Source: Hofstenia miamia (taxonomy: Eukaryota; Xenacoelomorpha; Acoela). Taken from it: DNA of 40,507 nucleotides. Of this stretch, positions 18,140-29,600 are shown one piece after another; position 1 is the stretch's first letter, and each line of letters starts with the position of its first letter. A model generated the notes under the pieces. It searched no databases. It saw only the letters and a list, made by a program, of their open reading frames with translations, and was not told where the DNA came from. The position numbers were made by a program, and so were the translations under genes. The stretch spans positions 1,450,439 through 1,490,945 of the forward strand of contig SCFE01000074.1 in the NCBI GenBank assembly GCA_004352715.1, read 5' to 3'.

Positions 18140-19502
18140 TGTGACATAATCCATCAAAACTATCATGTGTGGTCAAGATGAGAGGAAAGGATGAATGAAA
18201 CAAAGACTAAAAATATTTATAATGATTATAATGATTAAAATGTAAAAGCATGATAGGATTGATTATTTCATTTTGTAAACATTTTGTGCAATTATATTTA
18301 AAATTATGCTCGAAAGTATTTTGACAAAATGACAGATGGTCAAACAGCATAGTTGAATTAATACTGACGTTGCGTAGTCATAGCAGAAATATTAAATGAG
18401 GGAAAAACTGTAAACAAGAATGATTAACAGGTACTAGTCGAGTATTTAGTTGTTTATTACCAAGTGCTATAAATATACTTGAAGTGATGTAATTAATGAT
18501 GAGCAAATCTATGTTGGATTTATTTTCTCTGGTCAGGTTATTTTATATTCTGATGGAAAGCTAAACGTTTACGAGCTAGGGTAATTGTATGGTGGTTCCC
18601 ACATCCAGTTAAAGGTATGCTGGAGCAGCCTCCTTATAGCTATTCCACAGTGGGGAGGGCGACAGCTGTAGTTACCTTGTGTGCTCTCAGGTTACAGATA
18701 GGTGTAGGAGTTTTTTATCATTATAGCTTTCCTACTCATCATTGCTTGCCTGTTATTATGATTGCAGCTATTAGGTTTTACATGTTAACTCTCTCATTGA
18801 TGAACTTCAGTTATTTATTACATTACATGATGATTGGTGATTTAATAGTATTTACATTTAGATGGTTATTTAGATTGTATCTTTATATTCTATTACATAT
18901 AGCTTATTTAATAGTCACAGCAAGTTGCTCATTGTTTCGTATGGTAGACCTCTGGCCGACTTCTGTTTATATTTTTCTGCAGGCGGCATTGATTGTTTAC
19001 ATGTATCAAGGGCTATTATTTATTTCTATATATGTAGGGTTATTACATGTAAGGCTTCATAATAAGCTAGTCAAGCATCCAGGTTGCATTACTTTTTTTC
19101 TTACACAAATTCATAATAACAAAAACAATCAATGCACTAAATTCTTAAGTAGTTGCAAATCCCATCACACTGAGTTCGCTATTCACACAACAGTTCCTTC
19201 ATTGGTTTCTACCTCACAATAGCGGCTCCATTTGTAAGATGCAGCTGGTATATGTGTTCCTGGATATGCATGTCTACCTTCGAGTGTCGATCCTGTTTTC
19301 CATTATCTCTGTTTTATCTAAGTAAGTTGGAGTTAGCTAAGTAGCTAAAAGGGCTCCTACATATTAATTTAAGTTAACAAACCGAACACTTATTGTAAAG
19401 GAGATAATTGGAAAAGTGCCAACTCCGCATAATAGTTTAACTAAGAAAAGTAATAGTTTTTCTACAAGTGACACACTAACAGTGGATTGACATGATTCTA
19501 CA
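18140..19502 (+). repeat. LTR 4 of family A (1363 bp, old)
   Basis: Starts TGTGACATAATCC and ends CATGATTCTACA. TATA box at 18468-18475. The poly(A) signal seen in the other LTRs is decayed to AACAAA near 19376. It is clearly more diverged than LTRs 1-3, matching the age of A3. A target-site duplication cannot be tested because the left partner is outside the window. Confidence 0.85.
18617..19222 (+). CDS. LTR-internal hydrophobic ORF, old copy (201 codons)
   Basis: Same frame as 15517-16113 but with an alternative N-terminus: the equivalent ATG is followed by a stop, and the frame reopens at an ATG at 18617. The conserved stretches A-A-L-I-V-Y-M-Y and N-N-K-N-N-Q-C-T-K-F-L-S-S-C-K-S are present. 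It stays open despite many substitutions, while the neighbouring ORF3 remnant of the same old element is full of breaks. Confidence 0.35.
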   Translation: MLEQPPYSYSTVGRATAVVTLCALRLQIGVGVFYHYSFPTHHCLPVIMIAAIRFYMLTLSLMNFSYLLHYMMIGDLIVFTFRWLFRLYLYILLHIAYLIVTASCSLFRMVDLWPTSVYIFLQAALIVYMYQGLLFISIYVGLLHVRLHNKLVKHPGCITFFLTQIHNNKNNQCTKFLSSCKSHHTEFAIHTTVPSLVSTSQ

Positions 19503-19873
19503 ATAACATCCCCAAAACCTAATACTGGGTAGGCCTTTGATAATTGAATACAATAGTACTTTCATCTGAGAATATACCTTAGAAAATATCATAATATAAA
19601 TGAAATACATAGCAAAATAGCAAAAAATTTTAACATATATTATCATTATATTTATATTGCATAATCCATCAGATAATCTGCTGAAATGAAGATAGAATAA
19701 AGAAGAAAGAAGAAAAAGATTAAAAAATAGAGAAACAATTAAATGATGAATTGTGCTCATTAAAATTTGTAAAATCAAAATACAAAATTAAAAAAGCAAA
19801 GTGCTTGTTGATTAATTGATTTTGACAAAACAACTGAGGGCGAAATCGCTTCTCATTATTTTGAGCCAACTAG
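19503..19873. other. AT-rich flank, nothing recognised
   Basis: A+T-rich sequence between the end of LTR 4 and the first family-B-like LTR fragment. I see no coding frame or repeat motif. A 100-codon minus-strand frame (19476-19778) overlaps the LTR end and is low-complexity. Confidence 0.5.
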
Positions 19874-22764
19874 TGTAGCATCTTCCAAATAATTAAAGCT
19901 GCTAAGAAAGAAAAGCAAATAAAAAATTTGAATGTGCTTAAGAACATTCTATGAAATTTATTAGCATATTCAATTAGTTTGTATATTGCAATCAAGAAGT
20001 ATCAGTGAAATTGATTATGAACTAGTATTTGTTGATACCATCTGTCTTGACTAAATGTAGGGGGCAAAGTCACTTCCATTATTTTTAGCCATATAGGCAG
20101 ACAATAGATTCAAATTTTGAAATCAACAGGTACTTTTTCAAGTTAGCTATAAATAGATTAAATTTAGTGTAGAATCGTGGTCTCTACTTTAATTACACTA
20201 TAGAACTATTTGTCATGGCAAAAGGTTGTAGTAGTGAACTTATTATAACAGCCCAGTTCCAGTAAATTAGCATAGAGAATTTATTAGAACTAACATTGGT
20301 AATTCATCCAAGATGACCAATTCATAAGGTTCCAGCGAAAGCAATATCTATAAAGAAAAGTGCTTAGAATGCCTGAACAGTTCTACCATAATTGTCTCAC
20401 GTTTTATTATCTATCTCAGCTACAAATATAAATATCTCATTTGCATTATTGTTGCTCATCTCACTAAATATTAGCATGTAATTATCATGCATTCATGCTA
20501 ACAATAGGTATGTTATCATCAAAGTGTATCATTTATGGTGCATGCACTTGTTGCAATAGAATGGAAGGTTAATTATTTCCATATACATAGCCATATACAT
20601 AACCTAAGACGTCCACAATTTGGGATAGATGATGTCTCTAGATGCTACATGTTGAGCCAATACTCAGGTAAAGTACTCCCAAATTGTTGCCTTTACTTAT
20701 GCAGTTATTTGCATATCAAAAAAGTAATTAAACAAAAATAAATGGTAACAGTAGTGTAGTTGAAGATAGATAAAATCTATTAACCATTCTCAACATGGTT
20801 TCTCAATTTATACAATATGAATTAATACCTGTCTTTGTTTACAACTAAAAAAAACCTATGATAATCACATCATGAATTCCTTCCCAAATTAAATTTGAGC
20901 AATACATGTAGCACCATTTTGAGGAGACATTAACTTGTCTTCACAAACTAAGACTAAAATAAGAATTTATGTCAATGATGACGTCATTACAAATATAAAA
21001 TAACAAGATACTAATCAAGAAATTCCCCTGAGTGACTCTACATTAGTTGTAACAACTGATAAAGTCATTTCTTCAGAATTCTTTTATTTATTTCTTATTA
21101 TGGTTTGATTATTTATTAACAATGCCAAGCTAAACAAGTTTTGTTTAGTAGTGGTTTGGATCCATCATAGGAAAGATTCAACGTTCTTTGCGCCAAGCCA
21201 TAAAAGTGCATTTGGGTAGCATTTGGGGTTTTATTCTTGTTTAGCTGACTACCAATCATTTTAATACATGTATTAATAATACCAAGCCTTGAATAAACCT
21301 AGTAAGACAAATATAAAATTTGTATTATATTATTTTTGATCAAAATTGATGATGATAATGTGACTGATAATGTAACTGAGCATGTATTGATTATTATATG
21401 TAGGATAAGAAGCTTCTATATATTTGATTAGTTTATTAAAGCCAACATTTTGTAACGTCTTGCTCTCTGTTGACTCTTGGTGGACTCCAAACACCATTTC
21501 AGAGAAGACGTAAGGTCTAAAAGTTACTCCCACACAGCTGCTTATTATGAACTCAAACGCACTTAGGGTTCCTGGCCAACTCTATTTGCCTTACAACCAT
21601 TTTATGAACTATAAGTCGTAAACATTTATTAACAATATCATTTAATCCCTTTTGTTTCTCATATCACCATCAGCTTCAGCTTCTCTTCTTTTTCCTCTTT
21701 GTAAGAACATATTTATTTATCTACTGTTTTATATCTTAATTTGGCATTACGTACTGTAAAGTAGATCTTTAAGTCTGCACCACCACTCCTTTAACTTTTT
21801 AGGCAATGGTCATTAAACTATTTCAAATGACAAATAAAGTAAAAGTAACTAACTGGTTGATGCAAAAGGTTTGAGTTGCTGTTCTGATCTGATAGAATTA
21901 GATACAGAAACTTAATATAAATGCAATCGAGCTTCGATATAATTTCAATTATCAATCAAACTCAAAAACAGCTTGTTTTTTAGCGCAATTGCTTATTATT
22001 ATTAAAAATGACAATATGCTATTACCAAGGAAAAGTAATATTTAAATATATGTAATAAAATTAATTTAATTTCGTTTAGTAATTCAAAAGCTGACTTATT
22101 ACAATATGGCTCCCATACTTTGGTGCGTCCCTATACTCAATATTACCTTGTAAGGGGATGACGTCAGAAGTAAAATAAAATAAATACAAATTCACTAATA
22201 AAATCTAACACAAGAAATAATAAATGAGTAAATGATTTTTAGGAAATGACTGGCGAGGTTAATTACTTTTGCTTTTAATTTAGATCAATGAGGCAGTTTA
22301 ATCTGTGTGGTTGCAGATATCACTACAATTTTCAGTAATGATTAAATATAATAATAATTACACAGCTAGTAATAAGTCAGGTTGCAGTTACATTGTACAC
22401 TTAACAAATAGAGTCTAAATCAAATTGTGTCTTGTCTTGAGCATCCACCAAGCTAGGATAGGGTACACATTGATGGGCTGAGAAGTGGAACTAAACCAAC
22501 TGAATAATAGAAGAGTATGTGACACTTGATGTGGACATTGGCTTTGGACAGATGCCAAGTTACCAACAATTGCAAACGATGCTGTGGAGCTAGTTCACCT
22601 AAATAATGTTCATTATAATTGCCTGTTAATTAACCTTAAGTGAGTTAATAATGTGGAAGTAAAGCAGTAAGAAAATTACTACATCCCTAACCACAAGTAC
22701 ATTGTTCTAATTATAATTGTATAACAAAGAAACCAGATGCCATTGCCTGGTAGAGGATGTTACA
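19874..22764 (+). repeat. old family-B-like LTR, interrupted
   Basis: Begins TGTAGCATCTTCCAAATAATTAAAGC, matching the family B LTR start TGTAGCATCATCC. It ends GGTAGAGGATGTTACA, matching the B LTR end GGTGGAGGATGTTACA. Internal landmarks shared with the B LTR, in order, are AGGTACTTTTT with a TATA-like stretch near 20125, TGGTTTGATTATTTATTAAC near 21100, GTTTAGTAGTGG near 21145, and GGGTACACAT near 22460. It is much longer than 1147 bp because of the insertion at 20169-21042 and further unexplained sequence around 21540-22430. Confidence 0.6.
20169..21042. mobile_element. 874-bp TG...CA insertion (probable solo LTR of another element)
   Basis: It interrupts the old LTR. The left flank AAATTTAG is followed by TGTAGAATC; the right end GACTCTACA is followed by TTAGTTGTAA. 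The related LTR at about 23335 reads AAATTTAGTTGTAA without interruption, an empty site. This implies a 4-bp duplication TTAG (or 5-bp TTAGT). The TG/CA ends and the short inverted ends TGTAGA.TC / GA.TCTACA fit an LTR. There is no coding frame apart from a 68-codon one. A DNA transposon with short inverted repeats is the alternative. Confidence 0.6.
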
Positions 22765-23199
22765 TTAGGTAGAACTGTGTAGTTAATTTAAATTTCAAAT
22801 CAAGAAGTACTAAATTTGATTTAAATATAAATAGGATTACAACACTGGAACATTGTTGAAGTATTTTCTTTGGATATCTTACTTTAATTTCATATCTGGT
22901 TTGCTCAATTATTAACAATGCCAATCTAAATGCTTAGTGTTGAGTAGTGGTCAGCATAACATGACTGGAATGATTCTAGGTTCTTTGCCCCTGATTCACA
23001 AAATGCACTTAAGTTAGGTGTACAACTAGCAGTTTTCTGATTACCCATTTTGCTCATTACTGATTGCATTCAAACATGTATTTAATAATAAACTTGATAA
23101 AAGGCTAGGTAGCCAAATATAGGTTATTTATTAATTCCTTTTCTAGATTAAAATTTTTTACTATAAAGTTACCAATGAGACAGTTTTAAAGTTTTAAAG
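22765..23199 (+). repeat. fragment of a family-B-like LTR
   Basis: Contains a third, more diverged version of the block seen near 21100 and 23395: GGTTTGCTCAATTATTAACAATGCCAA, then GAGTAGTGG, then GGTTCTTTGCCCC and a CACTTAAGTTAGG stretch. Neither LTR end is recognisable. The remainder is AT-rich. Confidence 0.45.
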
Positions 23200-23760
23200 A
23201 AATAGACATTTATTATGAATTAGTATTTGTTGATACTATCAATCTTGACTAAATGTAGGGGGCAAAGTCACTTCCATTCCAATACATTCAAATTTTGAAA
23301 TCAACAGGTACTTTTTCCTATAAACAGATTAAATTTAGTTGTAAAAATTGATAAAGAAATTTCTTTGGAATTTTTCTACTTATTTCTTATAATGGTTTGA
23401 TTATTTATTTACAATGTCAAGCTAAAAAAATTGTGTTTAGTAGTGGTTTGGATCCATCATAGGATATATTCAAGGTTCTTTGCACCAAGCCATGAAAGTG
23501 CACTTAGGTTTGGTGTTGGAATTTTTGTTCTTGTTTATCTGACGTCTACATGTATTAAAAATAAACAAACTCAAAATAAGGCTAGTAAGCAAAATGTAGG
23601 AATTTATGTTTTTATTGTTTCAGATCCAAATTAATGACTATAATTTGGCTGGTAATGTGACTGAGCATGTAGTAGTTATTAATTGTAGGAGAGGTAGCTG
23701 CTCTATATTTATCTAGTTTAATAAAACCAATACATTTTTTTAATGGCTAAATGTATATTA
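23200..23760 (+). repeat. uninterrupted family-B-like LTR fragment
   Basis: Parallels 20035-20168 and 21043-21480 without the 874-bp insertion: GACTAAATGTAGGGGGCAAAGTCACTTCCATT, AGGTACTTTTTC, AAATTTAGTTGTAA, GTTTAGTAGTGGTTTGGATCCATCATAGGA, TGACTGAGCATGTA. It lies directly upstream of a leader and gag remnant and may be the 5' LTR of that element. A poly(A)-like AATAAA lies near 23720. Confidence 0.55.
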
Positions 23761-24068
23761 ACTATGCAGCTAGTGACAAGTCAGATTTGGAAATTTTTTT
23801 TTTGTGTATCTGAGTTAAGATAGTTGTTTCTTCTCAGAACACAAAGAATTTCTTCTACCTCCAACAGAGGTACCTAAGAAACATTCAGTAAAGCAACTCT
23901 GATATTCAGACATTACTTACAAGTAAAAGTGTAAATTTGAGCAACTGTGATAATCACAACAGAAATTGGTAGTCAGTTGAGAGACTTAACCACACCTAAC
24001 ATAATGCATGATAACAAGAACCTAGAATTGTAACCAAGAAAGAGAGCCAATACAAACCAGATTGAAAA
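23761..24068 (+). other. decayed leader of the left family C element
   Basis: It has no open frame. It contains the 22-base match (23814-23835) to the A1 leader, followed here by CAG and so resembling a splice acceptor, though that may be chance. No clear primer binding site was found. Confidence 0.4.
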
Positions 24069-25514
24069 ATGACAAAAGGAAAAAGAGGCAGCCCTAAGAA
24101 AACAGCACCAAGAATGGTTACCACTAGAGCTACACAAACATCATCATACTCAGGAGATGCAGATTCATCTCCCGCCACAGAGTTGCAACTATTACAGTTG
24201 CCCCCTGAGATGAGCCTCTGGGAAATGTGTGAAATGCAAAGAAAAAGCTGGAAGATGGAAACACTTCTAAGAAATGAAATAGAACAATTAATGGAGAAGT
24301 TCAACAGATGAAGCAGCAGAGTGAAAGCATACAAAATTAAAGCAGACATGGAAATAAGATTAGAAGGGCAAAACAAACTACTCTGACGTGAAATCAGCAA
24401 TTGGAAAGAGAGAACAGACAGCTGATACAAGACAACAACATACAATCAGAAGAGCTTGAACAGCTGAGAGACAAACTGAGGTTAATACAATTAAATGGAG
24501 GAGAAAATTTGGGAAACATACAGACCCATGAAATGAAGTTTTGAAGTTCAAAAGAACACAAGCTACATGCACCACCAGTGATGACAAACAAAAGAGCAAG
24601 CTATGATGAACTCAACAAAGAAATGGATGAGGACAAGCAGAAATTCATAAATTAAATTATGAGGGCAGTGACCACCCTACTACAAGGTGAAGGAACAATA
24701 AAAATCATAATAGACCAAGATATGAAATTTTGATGATAATGTCAAATAGAACCAGTGATACCATACCATTCAAAGCAACACTACCAAAATTCAATGGAAA
24801 GGTGGATGGATACAATCCAACATTCCTTGAGTGGTTGCAGATGTTTGAAATCACAATGGCAGAAAAGAAAAGTAAGCCAGGAAGCAGCAGCAGCAAGACT
24901 CCCATTATATCTTATATTTGCTTTTAGATAGACACAAAAAGAAACTATATCAAATCATCTTGAACACTACAAAAATGTGGAAGAGTGACTACATATGAAA
25001 TTACATTGAACAGGTCAAATGATTGGTGATGTTAAGTTCAAGAAAAAATATATACTTGATATATGATCTGTTTTCACATATTTGTAAAGAAATGCAAGAG
25101 AGCATCAGGACGCAATTTGAAATCAAATGCAATGTGGATGATAAATTAGAAAAGATTATCTGAAAAACAGTGGACATCCAAGCAACAATAAAAAACAATG
25201 CACAGATTTATGAGAAACCTGCATGGCACAGGGAGGCAACAATATGGAGAGGCCCATAACCCCCAAGCAAAGCATAAAGTGGAAATAAACCTGAAAAAAT
25301 CATTAAGATTAAAGGAAAAGATGGGAAAGCAAAGAAAGTAAGAGAAAAAGATGTGAAATGCTATAGCTGAGTACAAAAGTTCATAAAAAACCTGATTGTA
25401 CCAAACAAACAAATGTAATCAGAGAAGAGGAGCCCTATTACAAAGACAAGGATCTGATCAACAAAAAAAATTGAATGAAACATCTGTTACCAACAAAGAG
25501 TCAGAAAACTAACT
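24069..25514 (+). pseudogene. gag: gag remnant, family C, plus strand
   Basis: Starts M-T-K-G-K-R-G-S-P-K-K-T-A-P, similar to the family B Gag start, then breaks after 80 codons. Later pieces in various frames match capsid: F-K-A-T-L-P-K-F-N-G-K-V-D-G-Y-N-P-T-F (24768-24825), D-L-F-S-H-I-C-K (about 25065) and Q-F-E-I-K-C-N-V-D-D-K-L (about 25110). The zinc knuckle (25360-25410) has lost residues to stops and frameshifts. It ends G-S-E-N-like with a TAA at about 25512. It is closest to the family C copies at 35944-40507 (H-K-K-P-D-C after the knuckle) but in the opposite orientation. The family B element starts 24 bp later. Confidence 0.8.
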
Positions 25515-25538
25515 AGAGTGCTGACTCACAAAAACTGT

Positions 25539-26685
25539 TGTAACATCCTCCACCTAGCTTATTACGCCGTGTCTTATTACTACTAATGAGTGCCAAGTAA
25601 TTCGCAGGTGAGGTGTTACCCAATTGTTGAACTATCAAACTATCCTTTATTATTAACTAGTTATGTTAATCAAATAAAGTATTAACTATCACTGTTTAGG
25701 TGACGAATTGGTAAGATGGTTCCTCTTTAGTTCTTCTGTGGGCCACTGCCCAAAGCCGATCTCCACAACACAGCTCCTCTTCTCCCACAACGATGGTTGA
25801 GTCCACGACACCACCTCAGCTCAACTGGGATTAGTTATGTGTACCCTACGTTAGCTTAGTGCGTGCACTCAAGTAAAGTTGTAACTGACTTAAACTCAAT
25901 GTTTGTAGAGTGTTTGTTGTTTTGATTTAATAAAGCAACCGGGCGTTGACACTAACTGCATAATGATAATAAAGTTAGCCATTATCATAAAAAAGTATCG
26001 GCTTAATTATTTAAATAACTGTACTGCAGTTTCTTACACCTACATTTATTAGTACTACATGCAAAGTCATTTATCAGGTCAATTATCGTCGAGTCTCCTA
26101 CATTTAATAATATATAAATATCCCTAGGTGTCGACCTTCCAGTCGTTTCAAGCATTGATTATTTATTACATGTAATGATCGATAGTCAGACTAGGCGAGA
26201 ATCGAAAAACTCCTAACCGTAACTTAAGTGCGGTTTCGTGACTGGCACAAGGACCCTGAGAATCGATCCCGTGATGGACTCCAGCCACTACTAAACACAA
26301 CTCGCCTAGCTGTACATTTAACTAAATAATCAAACCAGATAAAGTAGAAATGAAAGTTAAATAAACTCCGAAGAATTTATTGTTCATCAAAATAATGGTT
26401 GAATCAAAGCTATTTATAAAATTTCTACAAAAAGTACCTGCCGATTTTAAAATTCAAATGATTCGTCTGCCAATATGGCTGTTCATACGTAAGCTTTAGT
26501 TTGCTCAATTTAATTTGTCAATTATCTCTTGATCGGCTAACAAGTTTCTTATTTTGACCAATATTAAATCTTAGTTGCATTTTACAAAAATAACTAAAGT
26601 TCATTAACTAAATTTTTACAATTAATTTCAATTAATAATCATTCGACGTTATTCAGCTTTAGTTGCCTTTTTGGATGATGCTACA
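25539..26685 (-). repeat. 3' LTR of family B (1147 bp)
   Basis: On the minus strand it starts TGTAGCATCATCC (26685) and ends GGAGGATGTTACA (25539). TATA box TATAAATA on the minus strand at 26418-26411 and poly(A) signal AATAAA at 25651-25646. The ORF3 stop codon TAG is bases 3-5 of this LTR. It has no long internal frame, unlike the family A LTR. Confidence 0.92.
26411..26418 (-). promoter_or_regulatory. TATA box of the family B LTR
   Basis: TATAAATA on the minus strand (plus strand TATTTATA), about 270 bp into the LTR. The old plus-strand LTRs near 20140 and 23320 have TATAAATAG and TATAAACAG at the same place. Confidence 0.6.
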
Positions 26686-29600
26686 CGCCCTCCTCAGCTT
26701 GCGTTATGGACAGCACAGGTCGCTCCCCATGCACGAGAGTATCCGCTCTTCGTATAAGTGATTCCGCCTCGGCTTCTTCCCAGGTTATCATGGCATATTC
26801 TGCTTGCTTAGACAATTTTAATACTGCCTCGCGTTCTGTTGTGACAGTGTTTGCGTACTTTAAGAACCTCGACTCTCTGATGTTTTCCGCTATTGGTGTA
26901 AGTTGTCGCAACTCATTCATTTTCTGAGAGAAAATTTCAAAATATTTCTTATATAAACTGATGCCTTTTAATGCTATTAAAAGTGTCATCTGGGCGTCTG
27001 CCTTACACGTGTGTGCTAGATCTGCTCGCATCTGCGTATTTGGGTAGAAAAATGTAAAAACTTTTCGTAGGCTGCGCGTGTTTGCCACGTCCTTGTAGAA
27101 AAAGCTAATATTTTCTATTACTTCCTGTTCCGAAATGTCGCCAGGATCGTTCTTTCCAATCCGCATCATGGTCACGATTTCCACACGTTTTGTTACGTCG
27201 TAATAACGATAGTTCTGCTCCCATAAATCAGTCCATACAATATCATTTACTCCTGAAAACAATATGACTGCTCGCGGTTGTCGCAGTTCGATCTCTCTCC
27301 TCAGCTCTTGGAGTTGACTATGTATCGCTTCTCCTTCCGTATAAAGTTGATCTGGGGTTATGTTTCCCTCAATGTAGACGCGCTCTTTGTTATCATTGTC
27401 TAATAATATTTTCTTTGTCTTCTTATAATCCTCTCGTTTTATCATTTCTATTGCTTTGCTGCGAGAATTTACATAAGATTTGTATTCATGCAGATACGTT
27501 TTTGCTGGCCGGACCTCTTTCGGTAATCGCCATCTTGGTAGTACCATGGGTATAGATATTGTTTTAGGCGGCGTGCACAATAGGATTTTCGTATCGACTA
27601 ATCGCTCTATTTCTTCATATGTACCAGTTGTGTTTGACGCTGTCGCCAAACCGATAGTGGCGGGGTAGTTCATTTTCGCTTCTGGGATTGTCTCCCAAAA
27701 TGATTGCGTTAGTCCCCTTTTGCTAAGTTTCAATCTTATGCGTTCATGTATTTCGATTCTTGATGTTATGCATTCGACGTCCAGTGCGATTTGATTAAAA
27801 GGTTTCAGTAATTCTTCTAACTCCGTGCGTGTGAATGCTTCTGTAAACATGAGCTTCATCGTTGCAACCGTTTGTTGTTCTCGTATTCTTTGATAGTTTC
27901 GTTCTGTTATTTCTCTTCTTTCTTTCGTGACTTTTATCTCTACTAAGAATCTTTCGTCATCGGTGTCAATCCATTCTATCGTACTATCCTGACTTGTATC
28001 ACCCCACTTTTCAATATTTATCCGATCGATTACTGTCTGCGTTTGTGGGGATAGCAGTAGTTGCGTTGAGGTTAGAAGTTGCTCTTCCCTAATAATCTCT
28101 TGCTGTGACTTTGTCGCCATTTCGCATATCTCGACTGGTGTCGTTATGCCTCCTTTCTTCAGCATCTCGGCTCTCTTAATTATTTTTGTGAACGTGCATC
28201 TTGGACTATCTTTTACGTAACGTCTCATATCTTCATCTATCGCTCTTTGTACGTTTTTATCTTTGATTAGTTGTGTTGTCTCCTTTGTGTCACTTAATTT
28301 ACGTTTGATTATTTTTCTTGTTGTTATCCAAGGTTGATTAGGGAGTTGTTTTAATCGTGTTTCCGAGGTTGCACCCCACATATATTTTCGCATCGGCTCT
28401 TCGAAGATCTGTATTTCGCTTGGGCATATTCCCGTAATGTTTGCCAGCTCTACAATTGATATCCTTCCCGTTGGGTGATGTTTCGTTATCAGCCTGCTTA
28501 TGATCTTCTCCATCGTTTGCATTGGTTTTTCACTTTTATTAGGCGATTCAGCTTTTTCAATGTGTCCTTTTAATAACCAATTTTTTGTTTGTGTGTTTAT
28601 CGGTGATAACGCGATTTCAAACTTTTTAACTTTTGTCAGTTTCACCCTTTGGCTTCTTGTTACGGGTAACTTGAGGTCCTTGTCTTCTGTGAGCCATATT
28701 GCTAACAGCCATGCGGACGTTCTATATCTGATCTCCGGCGCGTTCTTTTCTTCTAGTATCAGATTTCGAAAGTCTTTTTTCGTATTCAATTCGTAAGCTC
28801 TGTTGATCTCTGCCAGTACCATCTCTACTGTTTTATGATATTTACGTGCTGGTGCCTCTATTTTTATTTCGGGCCATGCCTCATCTATTTTCTTTTGTAA
28901 TTTCATGTTTGCCCATACTTTCTTAATTTCTTCTAAGTGTTCTTGGCGTTGTGTCATGCTACATTTGATGAATAGTGTCATGGCCTTCTCCAGTCCTTCA
29001 TTCAGTTTTAGCATTTCCGCTGTTTTTGTCTGTTGGAAAAGATCTATGGCTATACTGTGGTCTATCATTATACCATATATACTTGCCCAATAATCAATTT
29101 GTAGGTCGAAACGAATTATTTCAGATATTGTGAATTCCTTCTTCTGCCATGGGAAGAAACCTTCCGCTGTTAGTACCATGTCTTTTAGAAAGCTTGGTAA
29201 TTCTTCAAGGTTTTCCTTCATTGCTATAACAACTATTCTTGTTCGCTGTACCTTTGCCATCCGGACTGTTTGATCGATTTGTTTCTGTAAATTTTTGTTG
29301 TACTCTTTTTCTCTCAGCACGTGTATGATTGTTAAGTTTTCCTCATCCAGATTTATCTCTGGGATTCTTGCTATGTTTTCTTTATAAGCCATGAGCGCTT
29401 GCACTGTCTCTAATGTAAAATTTTCATTGAACGTCATGTGCGTTGTGCTCCGCATATACGGCCTATCGATGGTTTCATTTAGTTCCTGGGGGTAGCTGAT
29501 CAACACATTAACTTTTGGGCGATTGTCCGCGTCTAGCAAAATTGGCAGTATGCTCCCTTCCATTTTGGCCGTTTTTCTAATTAATGTCTTTGTTTCTGGA

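Noticed and set aside
19503-23760. Host genes in the AT-rich spacer
   Set aside because: Only frames under 105 codons without motifs; most of the region aligns with LTR fragments.
26681-27800. ORF3 C-terminus as an SGNH/GDSL esterase (G-x-N-D plus D-L-A-H)
   Set aside because: G-V-N-D and D-x-x-H fit SGNH blocks III and V, but no GDS serine block precedes them. The DEDDh reading explains more conserved positions, including D-x-E, P-A-T-x-G, I-T-P and H-x4-D-A.
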